Part shown: in pieces, positions 1-5,523 of the stretch
Numbering within the stretch: position 1 is the stretch's first letter
Layout of the letters: every line of letters starts with the position of its first letter
Source: an uncultured Clostridia bacterium
GTDB taxonomy: Bacteria; Bacillota; Clostridia; Christensenellales; Borkfalkiaceae
Reading direction: 5' to 3'
Length of the DNA: 13,358 nucleotides
NCBI GenBank assembly: GCA_947632165.1
Contig: CANROI010000018.1
Span: 1-13,358, forward strand
Made by a program: the position numbers and the translations under genes
Notes under the pieces: model-generated
Told to the model about the DNA's origin: nothing
What the model saw: only the letters and a program-made list of their open reading frames with translations
The model's database searches: none

Positions 1-75
1 CTGACGAGCGAGTCCATGGCGGCGCAGTACCTCACCAGAACTTACACCGGGCTCTGGAAGCGGATCCAGGGCTGA
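1..75 (+). CDS. C-terminal end of an unidentified protein (5' part outside window)
   Basis: Frame 1 is open from the first base and gives 24 residues ending in LYWKRIQG-like sequence (exact end GLWKRIQG) before a TGA at 73-75. The tail is basic and aromatic, with AAQYLTRTYTGLWK just upstream, which resembles the last helix of some glycosyltransferases, but 24 residues are too few to assign a family. That the frame is real is supported by what follows: an untranslated tail of about 100 bases and a strong terminator at 175-217 on the same strand. Function unknown. Confidence 0.55.
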   Translation: MTSESMAAQYLTRTYTGLWKRIQG

Positions 76-80
76 GCCGA

Positions 81-162
81 AAGCCGACGGAGTTCTTTAC
101 CTTAAGCTCGGCAGCGGTTCACGAAACCGACGGAGTTTGACTTAAACCGGCAGCGGTTTCAC
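81..162 (+). repeat. Two-copy imperfect tandem repeat in a 3' untranslated region
   Basis: Copy A is 81-122 and copy B 124-162. Both run from CCGACGGAGTT through CTTAA to CGGCAGCGGTT(T)CAC, differing by small insertions and substitutions. Copy B also folds into a short hairpin, AAACCG (144-149) with CGGTTT (154-159) around a GCAG loop. The repeat lies between the stop codon at 75 and the terminator at 175, so it should be transcribed as 3' UTR. No function is evident. Confidence 0.6.
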
Positions 163-174
163 TTAAAAATCCGG

Positions 175-217
175 GCGCCGGCCGCAACATTGCGGCCGGC
201 GCTGCTTTTATGGGTTT
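175..217 (+). terminator. Rho-independent terminator of the gene ending at 75
   Basis: A perfect 12-bp GC-rich stem, 175-186 (GCGCCGGCCGCA) with 191-202, closes an ACAT loop. It is followed by T-rich sequence (GCTTTTATGGGTTTTT). It ends transcription of the upstream partial gene. Confidence 0.85.
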
Positions 218-255
218 TTCTCAAGAAAGATGGGTAATGAGGGCCCCGTTTTTCC

Positions 256-290
256 TGTCATACCGAGCGAAGCGAGCGTATCCCCTTGGG
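256..290. repeat. Dispersed-repeat-like element with GAGCGAAGCGAGCG core
   Basis: The sequence TGTCATACCGAGCGAAGCG continuing into AGCGTATCCCC has a GAGCGAAGCGAG core flanked by partly complementary CATAC and GTAT ends. Elements of the form CATCCTGAGCGAAGCGAAGG are, from memory, common extragenic repeats in many uncultured bacterial genomes; this looks like a variant. It sits in a gene-free stretch, as such repeats do. Only one copy is in the window, so membership in a repeat family is inferred. Confidence 0.45.
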
Positions 291-302
291 AAAAGCATTA
301 TA

Positions 303-363
303 ATAAACCAAAAGCGTCCCCTTGCGGGAACGCTATGGTTTATGGAGCGCGAGACGGGAGTCG
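303..363 (-). repeat. Direct repeat copy 1: duplicated tRNA-Gly 3' end plus terminator
   Basis: These 61 bases are identical to 509-569. On the minus strand the unit reads: 21 nt of tRNA 3' end (343-363; part of the T-loop, the 3' T-stem strand, the 3' acceptor strand, discriminator and CCA), then a short spacer, then the terminator hairpin (309-334). Identity stops abruptly at 363, inside what would be the T-loop. The 54 bases that would complete a tRNA are unrelated and cannot form the GCGCGAG acceptor strand, so this is a tRNA fragment rather than a second tRNA. The copies are 206 bp apart start to start. Confidence 0.85.
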
Positions 364-508
364 CGTCTTTGGCGACGCGCCCCGGGGAACAGCACACCGT
401 GCTGTTCCGTTTGCGGGCAGGTACCCGCAAACCTCGGATTTCGCCGTGCGTGGAAGGGCACGGCTCTTCCTCGCCTCCACCCTCGCCTCCCGCTCGCCTC
501 CTCCATAT
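364..508. other. Gene-free segment between the direct repeats: tandem hairpins and a pyrimidine tract
   Basis: I see no credible gene in these 145 bases. They hold three separate perfect hairpins: 386-395/399-408 (GGAACAGCAC, 3-nt loop), 410-417/424-431 (TTTGCGGG, 6-nt loop) and 443-449/458-464 (GCCGTGC, 8-nt loop). A further CGCGTC/GACGCG pairing spans the junction with copy 1. A one-sided pyrimidine tract follows, with CTCGCCTCC at 470-478, 482-490 and 493-501. The density of perfect stems suggests a folded transcript or a structured DNA element, possibly read through from the tRNA on the minus strand. No known RNA family was recognised. Confidence 0.45.
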
Positions 509-569
509 ATAAACCAAAAGCGTCCCCTTGCGGGAACGCTATGGTTTATGGAGCGCGAGACGGGAGTCG
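509..569 (-). repeat. Direct repeat copy 2: native tRNA-Gly 3' end plus terminator
   Basis: Identical over 61 bases to 303-363. This copy is continuous with the complete tRNA at 549-623, so it is probably the original, and 303-363 the duplicate or the far attachment-type site. Confidence 0.85.
515..540 (-). terminator. Terminator of tRNA-Gly
   Basis: On the minus strand AGCGTTCCC pairs with GGGGACGCT (532-540 with 519-527; one G-U pair) around a GCAA tetraloop, followed by TTTTGG. It starts nine bases past the CCA end of the tRNA, as expected for a single-gene tRNA transcript. An identical hairpin lies in the duplicated copy at 309-334. Confidence 0.8.
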
Positions 570-623
570 AACCCGCCGGAATCAGCTTGGGAAGCTGACG
601 CCATACCGCTAGGCGACTCGCGC
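549..623 (-). tRNA. tRNA-Gly, anticodon CCC
   Basis: The minus strand gives a 75-nt cloverleaf: acceptor GCGCGAG pairing with CTCGCGC, a D-arm with TAGCGGTAT in the loop, anticodon arm TCAGC-TTCCCAA-GCTGA, a 5-nt variable loop, T-arm GCGGG-TTCGACT-CCCGT, discriminator U and an encoded CCA (549-551 on the plus strand). The anticodon CCC, complementary to plus-strand 589-591, reads the glycine codon GGG. U73 is usual for bacterial tRNA-Gly. It is a single-gene unit with its own promoter (639-667) and terminator (515-540). Its 3' end is duplicated at 343-363. Confidence 0.96.
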
Positions 624-638
624 ATCATCGATAGGGCT

Positions 639-667
639 ATTATAGCTCAAAAAATCGTTCTTGTCAA
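639..667 (-). promoter_or_regulatory. Promoter of tRNA-Gly
   Basis: On the minus strand: TTGACA (662-667), 17-bp spacer, TATAAT (639-644). Both boxes are exact sigma-A consensus. The expected start point, near 632, is about nine bases before the mature tRNA 5' end at 623. Confidence 0.92.
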
Positions 668-673
668 GGCAAA

Positions 674-691
674 TTTCCCCTTGCGGGGAAA
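674..691. other. Short hairpin upstream of the tRNA promoter
   Basis: TTTCCCC (674-680) pairs with GGGGAAA (685-691) around TTGC, which is GCAA, a GNRA-type tetraloop, when read on the minus strand. The CCC-GCAA-GGG core is the same as in the tRNA terminator. It lies seven bases upstream of the tRNA -35 box. It could be a leftover terminator or a repeat fragment. The rest of 624-861 holds only the two divergent promoters. Confidence 0.4.
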
Positions 692-826
692 AATAATTCG
701 CCATCTCCCTATATTTTGCCCTTTTGCCGCCGTCCGATCAGTCACGGTTTCACTTTCTGCATTTCAAAACGATACGGATATAGAAACAACTTCGCATTCG
801 GGCGGGCAAAAAATTTTGTCGGGCTC

Positions 827-855
827 TTGCAATTTGCACAATTTTATGATATAAT
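827..855 (+). promoter_or_regulatory. Promoter of the AraC-family gene, with extended -10
   Basis: TTGCAA (827-832), 17-bp spacer, TATAAT (850-855), with TG at 847-848 making an extended -10 (TGATATAAT). The predicted start point is about base 862, the A of the ATG, leaving no leader. TTGCAAT at 827-833 also matches the candidate operator found upstream of the GH2 gene, so the regulator may act on its own promoter. Confidence 0.85.
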
Positions 856-861
856 GAAAAC

Positions 862-1653
862 ATGTTTGGTTTTGTTCACGGCGGGATCGATTTTGCGCAT
901 AAGCTGGACGGCGCAAGTTCTCCGACGGAATCCTACTATAAGCATGTGCACGCATTCTATGAGATCGTCTATTTCGTCTCGGGCGACGTACATTATACGG
1001 TCGAGTCGGTGTCGCGCGCATTGGAGCCCGGCGATCTCGTTCTGATCATGCCGGGGCAATACCACTTTGCCGTCGTCAATTCGGATGTCAAATACGAGCG
1101 CTATGTGCTCAAATTTCCCCGTGCGGATATCCCCGCCTTTCTCGACGAGCGTCTCAAGAACCGTTCGCCCTTCTTCGGAACGGGGCGGGAGTTCGAATCC
1201 ACCTTCTCCCGCTTCGATTCCTACTATGACTTCGGCAATTTCGATGAGGACGAGCTCACCGCCATGTTCCTCGCGGACACGGTGAAGCTCCTCGTCATGC
1301 TCGCGCGCGAGCCCGCCGATGCGCCTCACCAGACGAACTTTGTGATTGCGGAGATGGTCAAATATATCGACGAAAACATCCGCCGTCCCATCTCGCTCGA
1401 CGCGCTCAGCGAGGAATTTCATTTCTCCAAATCCTACATCAGCAACGAATTCAAGCGATTCATGAAGATCCCGATCATGCAGTATGTGCGCATGAAGAAG
1501 ATCATCGCGGCGCATCAGCGCATCCTTGCGGGGGAAAAGAAGTCTTACGTCGCCGAACAATTCGGCTTCGATAACTATTCCACCTTTTACCGCCAATACC
1601 TCAAGATGATCGATGAGGACGTCTTGCTTCGCCCCGCGCATCCGAAAAAATAA
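862..1653 (+). CDS. AraC-family transcriptional regulator
   Basis: 263 residues. The N-terminal part (about 25-95) is a cupin-like sugar-sensing domain with the usual KHVHAFYEIVYFVSG opening and EPGDLVLIMPGQYH. The C-terminal part (about 160-250) is the paired helix-turn-helix DNA-binding domain: first helix-turn-helix near 178-199 (SLDALSEEFHFSKSYIS), second near 227-247 (SYVAEQFGFDNYSTFYRQY), with FGF-N-STF the family signature. Length is typical for a one-domain-sensor AraC protein. The start is fixed: an in-frame TGA at 847-849 blocks any earlier start, and the next ATG (codon 64) would remove half the cupin. There is no ribosome site because the promoter abuts the ATG. The downstream GH2 gene, same strand, is the likely target; its sugar substrate is the likely source of the inducer (inference). 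Confidence 0.93.
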   Translation: MFGFVHGGIDFAHKLDGASSPTESYYKHVHAFYEIVYFVSGDVHYTVESVSRALEPGDLVLIMPGQYHFAVVNSDVKYERYVLKFPRADIPAFLDERLKNRSPFFGTGREFESTFSRFDSYYDFGNFDEDELTAMFLADTVKLLVMLAREPADAPHQTNFVIAEMVKYIDENIRRPISLDALSEEFHFSKSYISNEFKRFMKIPIMQYVRMKKIIAAHQRILAGEKKSYVAEQFGFDNYSTFYRQYLKMIDEDVLLRPAHPKK

Positions 1654-1655
1654 GA

Positions 1656-1685
1656 ATTGCAATGTGTTACAGTAAAGATTGCAAT
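1656..1685 (+). promoter_or_regulatory. Candidate AraC operator: two ATTGCAAT sites 22 bp apart
   Basis: ATTGCAAT occurs at 1656-1663 and again at 1678-1685, so the sites are on the same helix face, two turns apart. The second touches the first base of the -35 box at 1685. AraC-type activators commonly bind two half-sites about 21 bp apart next to the -35 box. TTGCAAT also occurs at the regulator's own promoter (827-833). Assignment to this regulator is inference. Confidence 0.55.
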
Positions 1686-1713
1686 TGCCTTTGCGGTTGC
1701 GATCCGTTAAAAT
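1685..1713 (+). promoter_or_regulatory. Promoter of the GH2 glycosidase gene
   Basis: TTGCCT (1685-1690), 17-bp spacer, TAAAAT (1708-1713). The -35 box matches consensus at only four of six positions, fitting a promoter that needs an activator. The leader of about 38 nt contains a 6-bp stem, GCGGGA (1723-1728) with TCCCGC (1742-1747), just before the ribosome site AGGGGG (1748-1753). Confidence 0.65.
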
Positions 1714-1758
1714 AGGAATAGAGCGGGAGCATAGAAACCATTCCCGCAGGGGGTCATT

Positions 1759-3660
1759 ATGAGGAAAATCATCAATCTGAACAAGGGCTGGCAGTTCACC
1801 AAAGAGGGGAAGACCGTTCCGGTGGACGTGCCGCACACATGGAACAACCTCGACGGGCAGGACGGCGGGGACGACTATTGGCGCGGGACCTGCGTCTATG
1901 AGCGTTCCTTCGAAAAGCCCGCCCTCGCGGAGGGCGAGCAGGTCTACCTCGAATTCAAGGGGGTGAACTCCTCGGCGAAAGTGTTCGTCAACGGCAAGGA
2001 GGTCGCCTCGCACGACGGCGGCTACTCCACCTTCCGCGCCGCGGTCACCGAATGCCTTACGGAGACGAACGCCCTCCGGGTCGAGGTCGATAATTCGAAG
2101 ACGGAGAAGGTCTATCCGCAGACGGCGGACTTCACGTTCTACGGCGGCATCTACCGCGACGTCAACCTCATCGTGGTGCCCGCGGTCCACTTCGATCTCG
2201 ACTATTTCGGCGCCAATCCCATCAAGATCGATCCCACGGTCAAGGGGAAGGACGGCGTCGTGACCGTAAACGCCTGGGCGAACGGCGGCGAGGTCCGGAT
2301 CTCGATCTTCGGCGAAGAGGGGAAGGTGGCCGAGGGCAAGAGCGGCGAGACGTTCACCGTCAAAAACGCGAAGCTCTGGGACGGCCTGAAGGCGCCCAAT
2401 CTCTACAGGGCGGTCGCGACGCTGTACGAGGACGGCGAAGCCGTCGACGAAGTGAGTGCGAATTTCGGGTTCCGCACCTATTCGGTCGACCCGAAGAAGG
2501 GCTTTTTCCTCAACGGCAGGTCCTATCCGCTCCGCGGCGTCTGCCGCCATCAGGACAGAAAGGCGCTCGGCAACGCCATCACCAAGGCGGAGCACGATGA
2601 AGATATGCAGCTCATCCTCGAGACGGGGGCGAACACCATCCGCCTTGCCCACTATCAGCACGACGACTACTTCTACGACCTCTGCGACAAGTACGGGCTC
2701 GTGATTTGGGCGGAGATCCCCTATATCTCCCGCCATATGCCCGAGGCGAACGACAACACCGTCTCGCAGATGAAGGAGCTCATCTTCCAGCAATACAACC
2801 ATCCGAGCATCGTCTGTTGGGGCATTTCCAACGAGATCACGATGTTCCACTGCCACAAGCAGGACATGCTCCGCCAGCACCGCGAACTCAACCGGCTCTG
2901 CCACGAGCTCGATCCTTCCCGCTTCACCGTGCTCGCATGTTATGCGATGTGCGCGCCCTTCAACCGCGTGGGGAAGATCACCGACGCCGTGAGCTGGAAC
3001 CTCTATCTCGGCTGGTACGTCCCCGGGCTCTTCCTCAACAAGGTCTGGTATTGGTTCTACCGGCTGCTCAATCCGGGGCGCGTCTATGGCATGAGCGAGT
3101 ATGGCGCCGAGGGCATGCCCAATCTGCATTCCGTCAAACCCAAGCGCGGCGATAACACCGAGGAATACCAATTCCTCTATCACGAATACATGCTCAACTT
3201 CTTCGAGAAGCACCCCGAATTCTGGGCGACGCACCTCTGGAACTGCTTCGACTTCGCCGCGGACGCACGCGATCAGGGCGGGGAGCCCGGCATGAACCAC
3301 AAGGGGCTCATCACCTTCGACAGAAAGATCAAAAAGGATACCTTCTATCTCTATAAGGCGTATTGGTCCGAGGAGCCCTTCATCCATCTCTGCGGCAAGC
3401 GTTTTGTGAACCGCACGGGCAACCGGCTCGAGATCACCGTCTGCTCCAACCAAAGCGAGGTGGAGGCGTTCGTCAACGGCAAGTCCATCGGCAAGAAGAA
3501 GGGGAGCCGCGTGTTCCGCTTCACGGCGCCGCTTGCGGAGGTGAACGCGATCGAAGTGCGGGCGGGGTCCCTGAAGGACAGCGGCGAAGTCCGCAAGGTT
3601 GCAACGCCCGATCCCGATTATATCCTGCGCAAGACCAACACCAAGAATTGGCAGAAATAA
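1759..3660 (+). CDS. Glycoside hydrolase family 2 enzyme, beta-galactosidase/beta-glucuronidase type
   Basis: 633 residues, no signal peptide, so a cytoplasmic retaining glycosidase acting on imported sugars. Domains: jelly-roll sugar-binding domain (about 1-140; PHTWNNLDGQDG, KVFVNGKEV), Ig-like sandwich (about 143-242), TIM barrel (about 244-540) and a C-terminal Ig-like domain (about 541-602; EVEAFVNGKSIGKKKG). The acid/base glutamate is E359 in CWGISNE and the nucleophile is E447 in MSEYGAEG; GVCRHQD (260-266) is the conserved barrel entry. N513-H514-K515 sits where beta-glucuronidases have NxK, but many short GH2 beta-galactosidases have a similar N-x-K-G-L, so substrate stays open. All catalytic residues are present and the length is normal for a short GH2. 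Start chosen from AGGGGG five bases before the ATG. The gene is alone between its promoter and a strong terminator. Confidence 0.93.
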   Translation: MRKIINLNKGWQFTKEGKTVPVDVPHTWNNLDGQDGGDDYWRGTCVYERSFEKPALAEGEQVYLEFKGVNSSAKVFVNGKEVASHDGGYSTFRAAVTECLTETNALRVEVDNSKTEKVYPQTADFTFYGGIYRDVNLIVVPAVHFDLDYFGANPIKIDPTVKGKDGVVTVNAWANGGEVRISIFGEEGKVAEGKSGETFTVKNAKLWDGLKAPNLYRAVATLYEDGEAVDEVSANFGFRTYSVDPKKGFFLNGRSYPLRGVCRHQDRKALGNAITKAEHDEDMQLILETGANTIRLAHYQHDDYFYDLCDKYGLVIWAEIPYISRHMPEANDNTVSQMKELIFQQYNHPSIVCWGISNEITMFHCHKQDMLRQHRELNRLCHELDPSRFTVLACYAMCAPFNRVGKITDAVSWNLYLGWYVPGLFLNKVWYWFYRLLNPGRVYGMSEYGAEGMPNLHSVKPKRGDNTEEYQFLYHEYMLNFFEKHPEFWATHLWNCFDFAADARDQGGEPGMNHKGLITFDRKIKKDTFYLYKAYWSEEPFIHLCGKRFVNRTGNRLEITVCSNQSEVEAFVNGKSIGKKKGSRVFRFTAPLAEVNAIEVRAGSLKDSGEVRKVATPDPDYILRKTNTKNWQK

Positions 3661-3678
3661 GAATCGAACGGAGAATTT

Positions 3679-3713
3679 GCCCCGCGCCGATACGGCGCGG
3701 GGCTGAATTTTTT
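3679..3713 (+). terminator. Rho-independent terminator of the GH2 gene
   Basis: An 11-bp stem, 3679-3689 (GCCCCGCGCCG) with 3693-3703, has an ATA loop and is followed by TGAATTTTTT. It starts 19 bases after the GH2 stop. Confidence 0.92.
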
Positions 3714-3719
3714 ACGTTT

Positions 3720-3761
3720 TATACGACTTTTATGTGTATTTATACGATTTTTGTGTGTAAA
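3720..3761 (+). repeat. Pair of 21-bp direct repeats upstream of the lipoprotein operon
   Basis: TATACGACTTTTATGTGTATT (3720-3740) is followed directly by a second copy at 3741-3761 that differs at five positions. The period of 21 bp is two helical turns, as for tandem protein-binding sites. The pair lies about 55 bp upstream of the -35 box at 3817. A role as an upstream activator site is a guess; the segment is also unusually AT-rich for this genome. Confidence 0.5.
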
Positions 3762-3816
3762 GAAGGCGCTTTTCGGTGTGCATCCGGTGATAATTTCATT
3801 TGAAGCGTCCGTTTTC

Positions 3817-3845
3817 TTGACAATGCGCCCGATTTTGCATATAAT
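3817..3845 (+). promoter_or_regulatory. Consensus promoter of the two-gene lipoprotein operon
   Basis: TTGACA (3817-3822), 17-bp spacer, TATAAT (3840-3845): a perfect sigma-A promoter. The expected start near 3852 gives a leader of about 53 nt. That leader can fold with CGGCC (3859-3863) against GGCCG (3890-3894), enclosing a small AGCG/CGCT hairpin and ending at the edge of the ribosome site GGAGGG (3894-3899). Confidence 0.93.
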
Positions 3846-3904
3846 AAAGAAAAGGCATCGGCCGGGCTGAGCGTTTTCCGCTGCGCCGTGGCCGGAGGGA
3901 TACG

Positions 3905-5509
3905 ATGAAACGGATGACACAGATCAAACAGCTCCTGTTGTTCGGGATGGCGTTCGCGCTTGCGGCAGGCGGCGCGGCGCTTTCCGCTTGCGGAGAAACA
4001 CACACCGCGCACACGTTCGGGGAGTGGTCGGTCACGGCGCCCACCTGCACGGAGGAGGGCGAGCGCGTCCGCACCTGCACAATAGAGGGCTGCAATGAGA
4101 CGGAGCGGGAGCCGATCCCCGCGCTCGGGCACGATTTCGATCTCGGCACCGTCACAACGCCCGCGACCTGCACAGAGGCGGGCGTCCGTACGCGCACCTG
4201 CAGAAGGTGCAAGGCGACGGAGACCGCGTCCGTCTCCCACCTCAACCATGATTGGGACGGCGGCACCGTGCGCGTCCCCGCGACCTGCACGAGCGGGGGG
4301 ATGAGCCTCTTCACCTGTCTGCGCTGCGGCGACAGCGAGGAGCGCCCGACCGATCCGATTGAGCACGATTGGGAGATCAAGCGGGTGAGCAACCCCGATT
4401 GCGAACATACGGGGCTCGAAACATACACCTGCAGGACGTGCGGAAAGAGCGAAGAACATACGCTTGAGGCGCTCGACCATCTCTGGAGGACGGGGGAGAC
4501 CCTGCGCGAACCCACCTGCGAAGGCACGGGGCTGAGAACGGATACCTGCGCCCGCTGCCGGAAGAGCGAAGATCATGAGATCAAGGCGCTCGGGCACAAT
4601 TGGGAGGGGGAGTACACGATCGACAAGAAGCCCTCCTTCGAGGGACCCGGGGAGAAGTCCTATCACTGCACCCGCTGTGAAGAACGCAACGGCATAACGG
4701 AGATCCCCATGCTCGAGGTAAACACGCCCATCGAATACGAATTCCGGCTCCTGCGCAACAGCGGGGCGCGGCTGAGCGCCGCCGTGAGCATCACGGTGCG
4801 CGATGAAGAGGGGACCATCGCGGCACAGGGCGGCCGCTCCTCCTTCGAAGGGGGCGTGTTCAAGGCCCTCCTCCTGCCCAAGACCTATACGGTCACACTG
4901 ACCGATCTGCCGGAGGGGTACACCGCCCTCGGACAGTATTCGGTGGAGGCCGCCGATCCCGTCTGCAGGCTCTATCTCACCGCCTCGCCCATTCCCACGC
5001 CCGCGGACGGCGGCACGCGCTATCAGGTTGGTTCCGTGCTGCACGAATTTACCTATCCGGCACAGAACAGCACGACGGGCGAACTGACTTTGAGCGGGAT
5101 CCTCGGCGAAAAGCGCATGCTTCTGATCAATTTCTGGTATATCGACTGCCCGAACTGCGTTTCCGAATTTCAGGGGCTCGAGCGGGTGTATCAGAAGTAC
5201 AAGAACATTGCCGAGGTCATCGCCGTCAATCCCAGCGATACGATGACGGCCATCTCCGATTTCTCGATGACGTATCGGCTCACCTTCCCGATGGTGCGGG
5301 ACACGGTCAGACTTTCCGCGATGTTCGGCGTCACCGGCTATCCCACTTCCGTCGTCATCGACAGCGAGGGGGTCGTCTGTGAGATTTTCACGGGCGCGAC
5401 CCCGGAAGAACGGTTCGAAAGCTACTTTGCGGCCTATACCGCGCAGGGCGCCACGCAGAGCGCCGCGCGCGTCGAAACCGCTCTGCCCGGGCGGAAATAC
5501 GAATTTTGA
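3905..5509 (+). CDS. Lipoprotein: five C3H cysteine/histidine repeats fused to a TlpA-like thioredoxin domain
   Basis: 534 residues. A lipoprotein signal peptide ends in LSAC (C29), so the protein should be anchored outside the membrane. Residues 36-231 are five repeats of 38-41 residues with fixed spacing C-x9-C-x2-C-x12-H: C89/C99/C102/H115, C128/C138/C141/H154, C166/C176/C179/H192, C205/C215/C218/H231; the first (C48/C58/C63/H76) has x4 in the middle. A sixth keeps only C255 and C258. This is a zinc-ribbon-like pattern, not heme (no CxxCH). Residues 275-360 are a beta-sandwich ending LLPKTYTVTLTDL. Residues 372-500 are a redoxin/TlpA fold: FWYIDCPNC with redox cysteines C415 and C418, and the cis-proline loop TGYPTS (P480). 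Expected role is extracytoplasmic thiol exchange; partner and metal are unknown. GGAGGG lies five bases before the ATG. The second operon gene begins 14 bases after the stop. Confidence 0.88.
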   Translation: MKRMTQIKQLLLFGMAFALAAGGAALSACGETHTAHTFGEWSVTAPTCTEEGERVRTCTIEGCNETEREPIPALGHDFDLGTVTTPATCTEAGVRTRTCRRCKATETASVSHLNHDWDGGTVRVPATCTSGGMSLFTCLRCGDSEERPTDPIEHDWEIKRVSNPDCEHTGLETYTCRTCGKSEEHTLEALDHLWRTGETLREPTCEGTGLRTDTCARCRKSEDHEIKALGHNWEGEYTIDKKPSFEGPGEKSYHCTRCEERNGITEIPMLEVNTPIEYEFRLLRNSGARLSAAVSITVRDEEGTIAAQGGRSSFEGGVFKALLLPKTYTVTLTDLPEGYTALGQYSVEAADPVCRLYLTASPIPTPADGGTRYQVGSVLHEFTYPAQNSTTGELTLSGILGEKRMLLINFWYIDCPNCVSEFQGLERVYQKYKNIAEVIAVNPSDTMTAISDFSMTYRLTFPMVRDTVRLSAMFGVTGYPTSVVIDSEGVVCEIFTGATPEERFESYFAAYTAQGATQSAARVETALPGRKYEF

Positions 5510-5523
5510 CTTTGGAGGACTCC

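Noticed and set aside
343..417. A second complete tRNA at the duplicated tRNA 3' end
   Set aside because: Only the last 21 nt match; no matching acceptor 5' strand, anticodon arm or D-arm can be formed from the rest.
364..508. CRISPR array or integron attC site
   Set aside because: The stems differ in sequence and there are no equal-length spacers or repeated units; the R/L box arrangement of attC is not seen.
210..612. Small plus- and minus-strand open frames of about 96-122 codons in the gene-free stretch
   Set aside because: They run through the tRNA, its terminator and the direct repeats, overlap each other in several frames, and have no ribosome sites.
844..3453. Open frame of 869 codons on the minus strand across the AraC and GH2 genes
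   Set aside because: It covers two well-supported genes, has low-complexity composition, and lacks a ribosome site or any known motif.
4010..4680. CxxC motifs as c-type heme sites
   Set aside because: None of the CxxC pairs is followed by His; the conserved His is 13 residues downstream, which fits a metal ribbon instead.
5506..5523. Alternative TTG start for the giant lipoprotein, overlapping the upstream stop
   Set aside because: It has no suitably spaced ribosome site and would put six residues, including acidic ones, before the lipoprotein signal peptide; the ATG at 5524 follows GGAGGA.
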